The notes under the pieces are model-generated. The model saw nothing but the letters and a program-made list of their open reading frames with translations. It had not been told where the DNA came from and did not search any database. A program made the translations under genes and the position numbers. Shown piece after piece: positions 12,448 to 26,489 of a DNA stretch of 64,000 nt; the stretch's first letter is position 1, and each line of letters starts with the position of its first letter. The stretch is from Taxillus chinensis (taxonomy: Eukaryota; Streptophyta; Magnoliopsida; Santalales; Loranthaceae): the NCBI GenBank assembly GCA_023512835.1, contig CM042092.1, positions 9,328,793-9,392,792 of the forward strand, given 5' to 3'.

Positions 12448-14600
12448 AATAATGTGAATCATTTGCTTTTTCTAAAAGAGAAAAAAAAAAATCAGTACCT
12501 CTCGAGTGAACACTGACACTTGATAGCAACATACGTGATACATTTGATAAAATATAACCTTCAAACTTAGATTCACGCACCAAGCCTACGGTTCATGATT
12601 TGTATTTTGTCCTCATCCTATTCTCATTTATGCCTTACGAATAAATATTTTTTTAAGTCAGTTAAATTAATATTTTAAAATTAATATTCTCATTTTATGG
12701 CTCATGAATTATTATTTTTTCATGATTTTCTTTTAAAATAATAAAATTAATATTCTATTATAATTACTAAATTTGGTTGAATCTATTATTTAAGGTTGTA
12801 AAAGTGAACTGATTAAAGTTTATAAAAAAAAAATTTTTGTTAAACATATCGAGTAGGAGTGATCATCGGTCCATTTATGTAGGTTAATTTTTGGTTTGTC
12901 GGATTAAATCGAATTAACAGTTTTTTTCTCAATCATAGCATCGTCAATTTCTCAACTTAAATTAACAATATCAACACAAAATAGAATACAAAATCTAATA
13001 TTTAATCTCAACAAACCAAATCAAATAAATTGTCATAAAAAATAACTTTAGATTAAACTTAAAAATTCCACAATCAATAAAATTTCACTTCGATTCATAA
13101 AATTTTTATATTTCTTATCATGTCAGAGAAAATTTATCATCTAAAAGTGTTCGTTGATCGGTTTAGTCGGATTGAGTAGTTAATCAACCTATCTAAATAA
13201 ATATTAATTTATTCAATTTTGATCGATTTATCGGATTAAATCATTTGATGATTTTTTTCTCTTTCAGCCATAATATTGAGGAATAGTTGCCACATTCAAG
13301 TTTTATTGGGTGTCCAGTTTGCATGCATGGTGGCGGTGGCCACGGATTTCCTCTCCATGGCATTGGCAGGGGAGAGCAGTAATCATGTGGGTATATATCC
13401 AATATATCAATTGAGATGGGGTAAAGTTGAGGTTTGGGCCATAAATTGAGACCCGTACCTAATATAAGTCAAGGGTTGATGTATAAAAAACCAGACCAGA
13501 ACCAGAATCCAACTTAACAATAATATATCGTGTTCGAGATTGGCCATTTAAGAACATGTTGTGTTTTTGTATTGTCCTTTTCTTTATGTTATTGTTGTTG
13601 TGATGGTTACGTTCCTCAAGCAGGTTTTTGGTCAACGATTCCGGAAGACAGTGGAGGCTAAGTTGGGAAGGTAAACCTAACCAAAAAAAAACCTTCAGCC
13701 GCCCTTTTTAGAATTGTCCCAAATCCAAGGGAATCCAAAGCACGTCCATTTGGCCTTGTAGAAAGGTTACATTTGGCGATTTTTTTTTTTTAAATTATAC
13801 TATTTTAAATTTATCATATTTATTATTTTTAATGACAATCATCTTTTTAAAAATAATAATATCTTATCAACGAATTCATGAGAGAGATTATTTATTTGTT
13901 TGTTTATTTTCATTTTCAAAATAAAATAATTATTTGAAAATACAAAAAATATAAACTTTAAAATAAAAAATAAAAATGATTTTTTATTATTTTGTTTTCT
14001 TAAAAAATACCTGTTATAATTTAAAAAAAAAAACAGGTAAAACAAACCGTCATTTTTTTATCCTTTTAGGTGGGAGGGGGAAGGCCAACACACGAATATC
14101 AGATGAAATGATAGACATTTTGTGGACCCTCCAGTCTCCAATTTCCTTCTTTCGTGGTTGAGACAAACCGAAGACATTTGTAAATTAAGTTTTTCATTTG
14201 GGTCTCCTCGCAATCAGAGGCATCAAGAATACTGTAATGGAGTAGCCCCCTTGATGACCTCCAACATGCCACTGCTACGCTCAGCTGGTTTGTCGGGGAC
14301 AAAATATCTGTATTTACCATCTCTCTAACCAAATTCACTTCGCTTTGTTTCAATATAAATTTCTCCGGGAGTGTCATTTCATTTCATTTGCCACCGGGAT
14401 GTGCTCTCATGTCCCCAGCCATGTTTTCATGAAACTGTTAGCGGTCCTTTGTTTCACTTTCACTTCTTTACAATCCGTGGGACATTCCTCAAAAAATAAG
14501 AATAAGAATACGAATGCAAGAACCGATCCAGGGCTACCCAAAAAGGAATTGAATCAGATGAAAAATTCAATAAGGTATGTAATTCACAGGTGAGAGGCAC
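11650..14600. other. Intergenic, (CT)n microsatellite, no gene seen
   Basis: AT-rich with a (CT)n run at about 12395-12445. Nothing coding could be supported. The last part (about 14100-14600), downstream of the DUF4050 gene, is less AT-rich and could hold 3' UTR or old repeat sequence. Confidence 0.5.
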
Positions 14601-14726
14601 TATAAACACACTGGTAGAAGATCAAGGAAGCACTGTACTTTCAACTCTTTTATGAGCCAAATCCTGATTATGTTACAACAAATATTCACGCGTGTCCCAG
14701 GGATGCCTTCCTGTCTTGTTCTCTCT

Positions 14727-17700
14727 TCAATCATACATACCCTCCTGCTCCCACACGTCAACCAGAAATTCCACCATTTCCTGAGATGGTTCCAAGAGGA
14801 TCCAAAAAGCATTCAGGCACGGCGTGTTGGCATCTGGCAACCCCGCAGAATAAAAAAGACTAAAGCAAAGACGAATATCAGACTTACAGAAAGAGGAATG
14901 GGTTGGGGAAAGGGTTTACTGGTCCCAAGCAAGCTCTCGTAACTGCCATTTAAGCTGCAAAAACGAGATTGGCTGAAATCATATAATTATAAACAAATGA
15001 GGAAGAACGGAAGACTGAAGGGATGATTTGTAGAGATTCTACATAAGCATCATATATGGATTGGTGGGTTCTTTGCTTGAATAAAAACTCAAAAGCGATG
15101 CCTCCTGTTTGGGGATTGATATTCGATCTATATATGCACCCGAATACGACACCCGAGATGTTTGTCAACTGCTGAAATAAACACTTCCTAAGAAAATCAA
15201 AATAACACTTCTACCCGAATCTTTTTAAAACCTAGCTGAATCAGGAAAGAGAGATATTCTTAGGCATAATATATCCTACCAAATAGGTAGGTACTACCCT
15301 CAATTTGATCGTACAAGCAAGAATAATAATGATGGCAGAAAATCCAGGTACTGTCCACAGTTCTCACGGATCATCATGCATCATTTGAACTTCGTCAGTG
15401 ACTGCCTTTGCATAGGCCACATATACGGTAAGGTCCATCACATGATGTTCGCTGGGGCCCATTTACTCAAATTACACAAAAAATAAAAAATAAAAAATCC
15501 TCACTATCATGTATGTGCCTTGCCAACTAAAGTAGTTACCTTAACCCTGGTTTTTGAACTTTATGGTTTTGAGAGCTTTTATTTCCAACCCACTGCTGTC
15601 TTGTCCGATTCCAGAGCAACAAACCTGCACTCAAAGTTCCAATTACTACAAATAAAAATATGTGCAAAAGGAAAAAATGATAAAACAGTTTAACGTGCCA
15701 CGAATAAACACTGGTGCGATTATGAAATGTACAAATACTTAGAAAGATGATAAAAAGAAAGTATTGGTCTTTCATGATTTCCTGATTCACGGTCCATTAC
15801 ACATGGAATATCTTAGTTACCCACACACAACAAAACCAGAAGGCAAACAAACTTTTATGCATGAGCATTAGGGCCTAACTCTTTGTTTTGATGAATCATA
15901 TTTGGATACTTTTTACATGACATGAAAATGGCCAAAATTGAGAGACGGCAGCAGGGCTGCAGGGGGTGTCTTTACTAGAGATTCTTGCTTCATCACCAAA
16001 CAGCTCAAGCTTTTGAAACTAGTAGTGACTTGATCAAGTGAATGTAGGGCTGTCAGCGAGTGTCCTAAATTATAATTTGGATATAGCTGACAATATTAAC
16101 GAGACCAACAAGGACCAACTTTATGGTAAATCCTTTTATCATCCAATCACAGTAATTCAATCGTGACGCGAAAAGTGTGCTTTCTCTTTTAACCTATATC
16201 TTCTGGATCCAAACAATCTGAAAGATACAGTAATTTAAAGGATGCTCTCACGCACTATTGATTGATTAGAAATTTGCAACGGTATGGAATGTAACAGAAA
16301 ACAATAAGCGGGGAAAAGGCTCAGTCCTTTCAAACCTACCATGATTTACAAATTCAGAAGGGTTGCTTGTGCTGCCAGCATTTCCATGATGATCAAAGTT
16401 CGGGTTTGATGTGCTTATTGAGGAAACACTTCTCTGGGACTGGACTGCACTATTCTCCATATCACATGTGCTTGTGCTCCAGAAATCTTCTGAAACGCCT
16501 AGCTTCTGTACTTTACGACCTTGAATCCGTAAGGCCTTTGTTGGTTCATCAACAGCTGTAACCAGTTGGGGCTTGGCACAGCATCCAAGACAACTCCTGC
16601 TCTGTTACAAATCAGGTTTAGCCACAGAAAACGATTAGTATCAATTGGAGACTCAATCCATGATATCACACCTATAGCCTATATGGACCATATGATGGGA
16701 TGCGAGTTAATCTATAGAGACAGGAGGGTAAAAACATTGTTTTCTCCTTACATTACAGAGATCCTTGCATTTTCTTGTGATATTTCCCATAAAAAAATAT
16801 ACAAGGGCAGAGCAATAAACTTTAGAGAACTCTAAAAATGAGCAGCAACGTTGCCTCCCATAGCATCTCCCTATTAGCAACAAACAACAACTAGGCTTTG
16901 ACATAGCTATAATGGCATACAAGTGCCTCTATACATAATAAGAGTGTGAAATGAAAAATGGCTGACAGATCTCCTTGTAAACTCTCAAGCTCGCTTATCA
17001 AGCAAGCAAGCACAAGATTCCATACGCACTGATACATACATACAGTAAACCCAAGATTCCACTACAGAAACCAGCCCTAATTCTATGTTTGGCAGCTTAA
17101 AAACATCAGTAGTTTCCCTACCCCAATGACAGATCATTAGAAATAAATAAAGGGGAAAGAAAAAAAAAACACCACAATGAAAACAAACACAAGACTAGAT
17201 ATGCACCGATACATATAGCAAGCCCAGTACAGAAACCAACCCCGATTCTATGTTTGGCTGCTGAAAAACATCAGTAGAGAATAAGTGGAGAAAAGCCAAT
17301 CGTATGCTTTGAGTAGTTTTAAGCCAACTTCCCTCCCCCATTGATAGGGCACTAGAAATAAATAAATGATAAAACACACACACACCACAATTTAAAAAAA
17401 AAAAACACAAGATTCCATACACACTAACATAATACAATCACGCAGTAGAGAATGCTTCATTTGGTTTTATACCAAAATCCCATCCCCATATGAAAGGGGG
17501 GGAAAACCACAATCTAAGCAAACCCATGATTCTATAAACACCAATACAGTATAAAGATGCCCGCAGCACCGAAATTCCAATCGCATGCTTCGTGGAGTTT
17601 TATGCAAATTATCCCACACCCATTTTTAAAATATTTTTTTTTTAAACACACCTAAATCAAACTTACAATTACGGTTCAGAAAAACCATCCTAACTCCTGT

Positions 17701-18028
17701 TTAGTTAGCGAAAAGACTTGAGTAGAGAATATATACAGAAGAAAACCCAGTCGTCTAGTACATGCAGTTACAAAAAACACACACACACAAACACATACGC
17801 GATTAAGCAAACAATAGTTGAAAAAAATTGATTCCGACCTTTTTGTGACAACAGCTAAACCAGTACGACGAACTAAAACCAATATTCGAACTCAACACTC
17901 AACCAACACAAATTTAAAAGTTCGCCAACTCTGCTCGACAAAAGTAAGAATCAGAATCCTATGTTCTTCTCCCCAGCATTTCTCAAAATTCAATCAAACG
18001 CGAAAACAGAGCCGCTCACCCCATGCAT
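14727..18028 (-). CDS. Gag1-like / DUF4050 family protein, 5 coding exons
   Basis: Small plant protein of the DUF4050 (Gag1-like clamp) family; its molecular role is not established. I reconstruct exon 1 at 18028-18020 (Met-His-Gly), exon 2 at 16601-16340, exon 3 at 15624-15540, exon 4 at 14954-14888 and exon 5 at 14780-14727 (stop TGA). All junctions are GT-AG and phases agree, giving 158 aa. Exon 2 carries SRSCLGCCAKP, then a linker with EDFWSTSTCDM and a Ser-rich stretch. Exon 3 has the family signature LLLWNRTRQQWVGNK. Exon 4 has YESLLGTSKPFPQPIPLS. Exon 5 ends EMVEFLVDVWEQEGMYD. The usual Ser-Trp-Asn before the SLL segment reads Ser-Leu-Asn here, a small departure. The start is chosen because the short ATG exon joins exon 2 in phase 0; a different upstream exon cannot be excluded. 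Intron 1 is 1.4 kb and full of degenerate repeats. The family call is by recall of conserved motifs. Confidence 0.85.
17005..17640. repeat. Degenerate ~200-bp tandem repeats in intron 1
   Basis: A unit starting CAAGATTCCATACGCACTGA (about 17011) recurs in diverged form at about 17190, 17408 and 17525. Each copy is followed by elements like ACAGAAACCA, GATTCTATGTTTGGC, and a GAAATAAATAAA plus purine run. Copies differ by indels and by CA- and A-runs. This lies wholly inside the first intron of the DUF4050 gene. Confidence 0.65.
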
Positions 18029-18300
18029 GCGATGATGTAACAGATCGAAGACGGCACGGATCTACAGAATGGCATCAACGAACAGCCCCGAAGCAGAGAC
18101 GCCGCCGAATCGAAACGCCTGGCTCTAGGATTCTTCGTTTGGGCACCACTTTGAGGATTGAGATTCTTCGATTGGTGGCGTTAGAAGGCGAAATAAACCC
18201 CCCAATATGAGATAGAGAAAGAGAGAGTGTGTGTGTGTGTGCGCGCGCGCGCGTGTGTATTACAGATCAGACGTTATTGGAAGCAAAAGCTTTCGGCTCC
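18029..18300 (-). promoter_or_regulatory. Probable 5' UTR/first-exon region of the DUF4050 gene
   Basis: GC rises sharply in the 270 bp before the inferred start codon, and a (GA)n/(GT)n/(GC)n purine-pyrimidine tract lies at about 18205-18258. This is typical of a plant first exon and leader. No clear TATA box was found upstream. The plus-strand frame that crosses it is antisense to the leader and is not a gene. Confidence 0.5.
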
Positions 18301-21300
18301 GACCATTTTCTCGGCAGCCAAACAGGACTTCAGATTCTTTTTTTTTTTTTAAATTCATTTTTTTAATGTTTAAAATATAATATAAATATGCATTGGTTGA
18401 AACTGCAAATTCACTACGTCGTCGTTTTTGCCCCCCACACCTTTAGTTTCCTATGTTGTAGCTTAGGTAGGCTAAGGGACAAATCATAGGTATTGAGAGC
18501 AAACTCATTTTACCTGGCACTTACGACCAAGGTCGCATGTCTATGAAGGTAGAGGCACCAATGTACTAGGTACCGATAAGTGCAAGAGCACTCATACTCC
18601 GAAGAATGCTCCCGATGAAAAGTCTATTTGTGGGAGTGAAGAGCCTAATACCTTATTGGGACTTCGAGAATTAGGCCCCACCGAAATCCGCATGGGATAG
18701 AGCCGGCGTCTACAAACACTATCAAGGCTCCAAGATGCATGTTCCTTATGAGGACACTGAAAGCTTCTGAGTGCTTGTTAAAGGAGATTTACTATGTTGC
18801 CCCTCTTTGGTTGGCATATGATATGACACGTTTTTGTTTTTTTAAATCAGATTTTACCAAGGGCAATACCGTCTTTTAAATTTATATTTTGGTAAACATT
18901 TGTTTGCAATAAATACAATAAGATTTGTATCACGGCTTAAAATGGACTCATTTTTTATTAAAAACAAACAAACAAACAAAAAACATAAGCAAATTTAAGG
19001 CGAAATTAAATGGTCCGCAGTGGTTGATTAGGCTTTTTATGGTTTAGGATAAGACCATGTTATTTAATCCGAGACGATATGTGTGAGATAAGAGCATTAG
19101 TGTCATTTAAATAGGTTTAATTAATGAGTTTAAATTATATATTTGGAATAGAATAAATAAAAATTATATATTTGTATAACCCGTTTAAAAGATGTGGATA
19201 ATATCATAATTTGCAGTGTTTGACTTTCAATAACATTCTCAACACTTTCTTAACATATTCTTGATCATACAAAGAGTAATATAAAGACTAAAGAGTGATA
19301 ATATCATAATTTTTATGATAATTTTAAAAAGATGTGGATAATATCATAATTTTTATGTTCAACTTCATAAAAGAATGATAATATAAAGAGTAATATTTTT
19401 TTACATTATATTTCTTTGAAAAGTAGGGATGCATTATATTTTATTCTTACCTTCTTTATAAATATTTAATCATTTAAAGTGATGTGTTTCACCCCACAAT
19501 CAGAGGTTATTAGTATTTTATTCGGTGCAATTTATCTCTTTTGAACGAATCAACATTTAACTATATATATATATATATATTTATATATAAACAAACATTA
19601 AAAGTAAATAATAAAAAATAGAAAAAACTACGACAGCACCGAATAAACATTAGCGGTAACGCTGAGAAGATAGGGGTCCAACTTGGAAAGCAAAACAAAA
19701 CGATAATACGCATGGGTAGGTGTGACCTTTGATGATGTGAGGTAGCATAATAATAATAATAATTATTATTATTAATTTATATCAGAAGAATAAAGGGGCC
19801 AAAATATTGGAGATCGTGTTTCATAAAGGCAACCGAATGATCTCTGACATCATCTATGGATGGGTTTTAAAATTTTAATAAAAATGAGCCAATATTACGT
19901 TTTATAAAATAAAAAATGTTTTGCCACTAACGATATCGCCATCAAAATATAACTAATTAGATTACAATTTTTTTTTCTATTCTTTTCTTTTTGGATGGGT
20001 TTCGATATATTTTCTTTTTGTCCCACCAGTAGCGAAATAATTGTAGCCTTTTTTTAAGTAGGAGCCGTGGAGGACACACGCCATAACCATTCTCAATTTC
20101 TGATTCAAATATTAGTAATTTTATAATTTTTAACCTCTAAATCTATATACCAACGTGTTATATTTCCTGTAATAAATTTAAATAATTATATTTATTCTTA
20201 AATTTAATTTTTAAAAATATGTTAACTTTTATATAATTTTATACCCATAATATTTAACAAATTTTTAAAATTTGTAAGACCCTAAATATGCAGTCAAATA
20301 ATACAAGTTTAACTGGATGTAGGTTTTATAGATTTTTAAAATTATTCAAATTTGATAGATATATGGATTCAATCATGATCTTTAAATCTATGTTTAAAGC
20401 TTTTAAATTTATAGCATAAATAGGATTATTTAATATGGCGTTACTTCCCACTTTTAAATTGTACCTTCTTATATTTAAGAACAAAAAAATAATTATAAAT
20501 AAAATTTTAAAATAATTACAGAATTTACTATTTTAAAAATAATTTTTAAATTCATATTAATATTAAATTAAAATCGACTTACCGTTATAAAAATTGATAT
20601 GCTGATCGGCGTAACGCATGCGTAATAATTGAAAGTTGTTTATAAAATAATTACTATATTCAAATTAAAATTTAATTATTACTTTATGAAAATAACAACT
20701 GAAAGATTTTTTTATCCTAAATGAAAACGACAACAATTTATTCATATAAGTATATTGATATGTATATAGCTGGTTTTAAAACAGAATCAAAACGCCATGA
20801 TTTTCAATTGTCCACAAAGGCTGCCACTATCAACTGTATGGTGGGGCAAGGACATGATTAACCCATTTAGTCGCTTTACATTTTTCGGAAAATCAGATCT
20901 TTGGGTAGATTTGAATTTGGAATAAAATAAAGACATACTATTTGTAAAAGATATTAATAAGATAGTATATATTAATGATTTTATCATTTACATTTTAATA
21001 ATGCGTTTAGTTTATGAGTATAATTGAAATTACGTCATAATATGTAATAATGATGTAATAACATATTAAATTATTGAATAGATAAAGATAATAATAAATC
21101 AGTCATACAATCCGATATAGTTTTATAATAATATCACAAATTAGTTACATAAAATATTTTTATTAGGTTATATCAAAATAACAATAGCAATTTGATCGTT
21201 TAATATAATAATATATTGATCTCAGGAAGACAATTTATTAATATTATACTGCAGTAAAAAGTACTAAAGTAAATTTATTATATAAAAAATCGTACCAATA

Positions 21301-21395
21301 TAATAATACCCTAAGATAATATTATTTTACTGTGAAAATTATTATTACTTTTTAAACGATCAACGATTCAAATTCCATTAATTACTTGCAAAACG

Positions 21396-22085
21396 CATAA
21401 GAGCATTGCCAAAAGTATTTTTCATTTTCTATTCATACACAATGAGTTTTTTACACACTGATGATCATTTTATAACTTAAACTTCAATATTTATTTTTTA
21501 TTTTATTATTATTTTTCTAAAAAAAATATTTTCATTTTATTTCTTAACATATGTGAAGAGGAATAAAAATAATCAAGGCGGAATTAGGGTAGTATTACAA
21601 TATATAATTATATGTGTGTATGTAATATAACTAGTAGCAGATTTTCTATATAAGTCTTTTTCTTTTTATTTGTAAAAAAAGTTAAAAAGTTATAAAACCA
21701 TTTTTGTAGTAAAAAACATATATTTAGTTTTCCCTATATGGTTTATATTGTGTTTTCCAAAACATATATTTAATTTTTTCTATATTTTTAATTTTATGTA
21801 TTTCCTGTGAAAAATACTGTTCATTTTCTATAATTATTAAATTATATATGAAAATTTTCTATCACCTCTCCCATTCACGTTTCTTATAACTTTCGTTTTT
21901 ATTTCATATTAAATTATAAAAAAAATATTATTAAATAAAATGATTGATATAAAATATTATTTTAAGTATATATAAAGTGATTACAGGAATCTACTTTGGT
22001 GTATATTTATATAACAATGCAAAAAATAGTTAAATATGTAAAAGTAGATAAAATGAATAAATGTTTATTGTGATTGCCCTAAGGG
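21396..22085. mobile_element. MITE-like element, AGAGCATTGCC ends
   Basis: The left end reads AGAGCATTGCCAAAAGTATT and the reverse complement of the right end reads AGGGCAATCACAATAAACAT, with both continuing into TTCATTTT. Such GAGCATT-type ends are frequent in small plant MITEs. No coding content. Similarity is imperfect, so boundaries are approximate. Confidence 0.35.
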
Positions 22086-23777
22086 GTTTATCAAACAAAG
22101 ATCCAATATAGTTAATTTTATAAAGAATAAATAGCCAATTGAAATTCTATTTTAATAGTCCCTGGCCCAAGCAATCTCCAAACATTTTTTAATAACTCAT
22201 ACAACTTTGTTGATTTTTATTTTTAAAATATCACATTTTTATTTTATCATTTTAATATTTTATAATAAAAGGCAATAATTGAGCTACAATTAATCATTCA
22301 GTTGTCAATGACGTGAAGCCTATAAGCTTATTTTGTGGGCGGAACGAAATTATACAGACAGAAATGGCTTCAATTGCTATAAATATAATAATCAGTAATA
22401 TATATGATTTGCTGACCCGGAATCTAATAATATATATAGTTACAATTATAATTAATTAGTAATATAATTTTATATTTTAAAATGTTCATAATGGACATGT
22501 TGTTTCTACAATAGTAATAAATGGATTATACAAATTTTAAAAGTTGTGTAACTCTACTTATAAAAGGATTTTGGGAGTTTTTGATGTTTTTATATTATTA
22601 CTTGTAAGTTTAGATGGTGCTAATGGCATTTTTATATAATAATGTATAGATGTGAATTACATGATTTATCTTGATATTTCATAATTAAAGTTTTGGTTCT
22701 TGACATAAAAATAATATTACATAATATATAAAATAAATAGTCACTTTTTAAAAAATAAATAGTAACTATAACACTCTTAAGGTATTGATAATATAATAAA
22801 AAGTGTGTTTGAGTAATCTGTTAGAATTTTATTGTTTCATTGTAAAAAAAACAATAAGTATTTTAAAAATGTTTTGAGTATAATTGATTATAAATAATTG
22901 TTTCATATTAGATCTAGACAACATAATGCTTTTTGACCAAATTGCACATTAATACCAAGAGAAACAATTGCACGTGTGGACTAGTTATGCAAAACGGGTT
23001 TTCATGGAGGTTGGTATGTGTTTTTTTATACATTTTTGATTTAATGATTTGAATTTTTATTTAATAAAGTAATACGAAAAATCAAATACACCAATTAACA
23101 TTTAAATTTCAAATTCTATTTTTCAAATCATAAACTTATTTTCAAAAACAGAAAATCGAGCCCTGATGACCTTTGTCTCGTGGCGTGGCATGCTTTGAGG
23201 TTCCATGAACCTTAGCAACTGTATGACAAAAAAGCGTTATTAAATTGGGCGTTGTTACGTAGTGACTTTTAATTATTTATGATATCAATTGACTGAAATA
23301 TGATTATACAATGACACATGCGTTTATGAATAATATCATCTCTCTTAAACTTGCAAGACTTTTTTTGTATACCTAAAAAAAGTCTCGCTTGATTTTTGAG
23401 GTTCTAGACAATCGTAAAATATTTTTAAAATAAAATTTGCTTATTTGAATTTCACACTCTATTGTAATTATAAAATAACTCATATTAGTTCACGACTTCC
23501 TGGAAGGACATTAAAAGATCTAGATAAATGATTGTTACACACATATTTGTTAAATGCACCCCTAAAAAGGCTTATTTTACTTGTGACAAAAATAACTACA
23601 TCAATGTGCCATTCAGTATGAACAACATCTCTTTTACTGGATAAATTAGTCTGGTGACTCAATTATTACCTGAATCTAGTACTATATGTTTAGGTTTTTC
23701 TTAGTTTGAAATTTAGTTTATTAGTTTAATTTTTAAAAGCAGAAGTTATTATTGATTATAAAAAATAATATACTTTT

Positions 23778-24013
23778 AGAGCATTGTCGGTGTATTATTT
23801 AAAAGTTTTAATAAATTTATATACCATGAGTAATATTGCTCATAACTTATATTTAAAATTTATATTTTAGTTATAAATTTATTAAAATTTTAAACCTTGA
23901 GATATGGGCTAATCACATTTAATTAAATTTAACTAGTCATTGTATCGGAAACAATATCATTTCAAATAGATAAAATTTGTTAAACTTTTAGCTAAACTTA
24001 TAATGCCAGTAAA
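23778..24013. mobile_element. MITE-like element, ~236 bp
   Basis: The left end is AGAGCATTGTCGGTGTATTA with AAAGTTTTAATAAATTTAT. The inverted right end is TACTGGCATTATAAGTTTAG followed by AAAAGTTTAACAAATTTTAT. The matched order supports imperfect terminal inverted repeats. No target duplication was fixed. Confidence 0.45.
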
Positions 24014-24105
24014 GGTAACATGCGGTTGAAGGTTTCCTAATTCCTACCAAAATGTTAAATTATATTGAGTTATTATTTATCATATTAAATTTAATACCAT
24101 GCACG

Positions 24106-24305
24106 GCACCTTTTGGGCCGGGCGTTTCTGTTTTTGATTTGTTCATGTATACATAATATAATAGGTCGCTTTGGTTGTAAGTCACTCGGGGTGATGGTTT
24201 TGATGTTTCCCCAATTTTGTTCTTTGTTGGGCCTTACGTGTGGGTGTAGTTGGGTCTTGGCATGTTCCGTGGATTACCTCAAAAAAAAAAAAAAAAAAAA
24301 AAAAA
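24106..24305 (+). mobile_element. Possible 3' tail of a retroposon ending in poly(A)
   Basis: A segment of higher GC (GTGGGTGTAGTTGGGTCTTG and neighbours) ends in a 23-nt A run at about 24282-24304. A T/G-rich 3' part and terminal poly(A) fit the 3' end of a truncated LINE-like retroposon or a retrocopy. No coding motif supports a family. Confidence 0.3.
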
Positions 24306-26449
24306 CAAAACACGCTTGAATCGTCAAGGCGATCACCGAATTTGAGAGGTTTCTCGGTTGGTAGGTGTGGTGATGGCCGAATTTGAGCTGGTCGATCGCT
24401 AGTGTGTTGAGTCTTTCTATGGCCAACCAATACCTCCTCCGATCTCAACAAATGAAAAAGACAGGACTGCTGCGTTTTTAACGCAGTTCTAACTTCTAAC
24501 TACGTACCGACAAAAAAATAAAATGCCAGATCAAAAACCACTGCGTGTGCAAGAAATAGAATGGAAGTAAATAAACCACTGCGGGTGCATGAACAAGTTC
24601 GAGTTCGGTTCGGATTGTTTATGTTCGTTCGTTGAAGAATAGTATCATTCGTGAATATATTTTTGAACGTTAACGAATAAGTATTCATGAAAGATCTGTA
24701 AATATCCTTCATTCGTAAAATTATTTGTAAAAAAGTAATAATAAGTCAATTAATATATATAAAAATTATTTGATTACATATAAATATATTTTTTGATATT
24801 ATTATTAAATGAAAAAATAAATATTTTTGATTGATTGATTTATTTTTTATTATTATATTTTTAGTAAATTATATGTAATAATTATTTGAACATATTAAAT
24901 AAATATAATCTAATTTAATAATTAATTAATTAATTATATTTTTAGATAAATTTACAGTATCAATTATTTTTATAAATTTTTATAATTTTATAATTAAATT
25001 CATAAGTATTTGTAAATAAATTTGTAAATAAGTAAACAATAAAATAACGTTACGTAAATAATTTCATCATGCTTATGTTATTAGTTAAGAAATAATAACA
25101 CGTTTTAACGCTTTAATATTCGTGTTATTCAGGGATGTGGTTCCTCTCGCGACACGTCCTACTCGACCACACCCCATCATCATCGTATTCGTACGTAGTC
25201 GCGTCCGAGGGGGACCAGGCGCTATCGATATGTGACGACGGACGGAGTCACAGAGCGGAGGCCGCGCGCTTCGAGTTTGAGATATACCCGACAATGCGAC
25301 GATGGAGAGTCCATCGATCGCGCGCACGGCTAGCTTATGCTCGATCGACCCATCGTGAGAACCAGATGGATTGATCAATGTCGGCGTCTGACGCGCCGGA
25401 TTCATGAGCGTAATGGGCGTTTGCCTCAAGTTAGAGAATTTTTGCTTCCTTTTGTTATTTGTAAATTTTGTAGTGATTGATTAAGGGTTAGTTGCCATTT
25501 ACAAATTCAGACCAGTTGCCGTTTTTTTCCTTGTTTTAAAAACAGTTATTTTTTTTTTAAAAAAAAAGTGAAAGGCCATTTATATACACTTGATATATAT
25601 ATATATATATAAGGAGAAGAAAAATTGAAAGGTTATTATTGAGATATTTAAAGAATACATTAGGAGACTCTCACGTGATCATTGTATTTGTAGAAATATT
25701 TTTAACCGTTATTGGCAATTGAATGTGCTATGAATACATTTTTTTAAAAAAAGGTGACCGTTTCTGCTACATGTCAACTAGTTGTTATTATAAATGATTT
25801 GCTTTGAATAAACGGATGGAGGAAATATAGTCGGCAAGTAGTTCAATTCTCATTAAGACACCGCTTTTAATTTAGAAGACCCACATTCGCAAGTAGCTCA
25901 ATTCTCATTGAACTGATTAAGACTGTGCTTTCCATTTTAAGACCCATAATATTTGGCTCCCTACGTACTACATTTTTTTGATTTTTAGAAAAGATGATTT
26001 TTAATTATCACTAAAATCAAGACAATAAATATTATAAAATATTTAACTTAAATGAATCACTAATCCGTGTATCAGTCTTTGGTTTATTTTTTATTGTTCA
26101 TTTTTAGTCCGATCTGTTTTATATTCTTATAACGATTAATGAGTAGCAACGACTGTTATTGGCTTCAGGTCACTCTATAAAATGTAACTTATTGTTGAAC
26201 TTAATGAGTCAAATATTGTTGAGTCTTCTGGATGTATTTTACCACTTGTGTGATATGAAAACATTTCCAGTCAAATCACCACTACTATATTAATGACTTA
26301 AATGTTGTGGATCTTCTTAATAATTAAATCCTATTAGAGACTCACATGAATATATTATCATATATACAGTGTATATACAATGCATATGATATATGATATA
26401 TGATATATGATATATGATATATGATATATGATATATGATATATGATATA

Positions 26450-26489
<40 letters not shown>

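Larger units (their letters stand above)
18301..24105. other. Intergenic with MITE-like elements, no gene seen
   Basis: Long AT-rich spacer. A GC-richer segment at about 18420-18800 has no open frame and may be an old LTR or transposon piece, family unknown. Palindromic (ATA/ATT)n lies at about 19748-19775. Two MITE-like elements are listed separately. No exon or domain was recognised. Confidence 0.5.

Noticed and set aside
13622..13670. Possible single short exon (VFGQRFRKTVEAKLG) with AG/GT borders
   Set aside because: Too short and with no neighbouring exons or family match.
14099..14377. Minus-strand 92-codon frame downstream of the DUF4050 gene
   Set aside because: It follows the stop codon of the gene, shows no family motif and has no splice signals that would link it.
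17818..18210. Plus-strand frame of 130 codons
   Set aside because: It is antisense to the 5' leader and first exon of the DUF4050 gene and has no domain.
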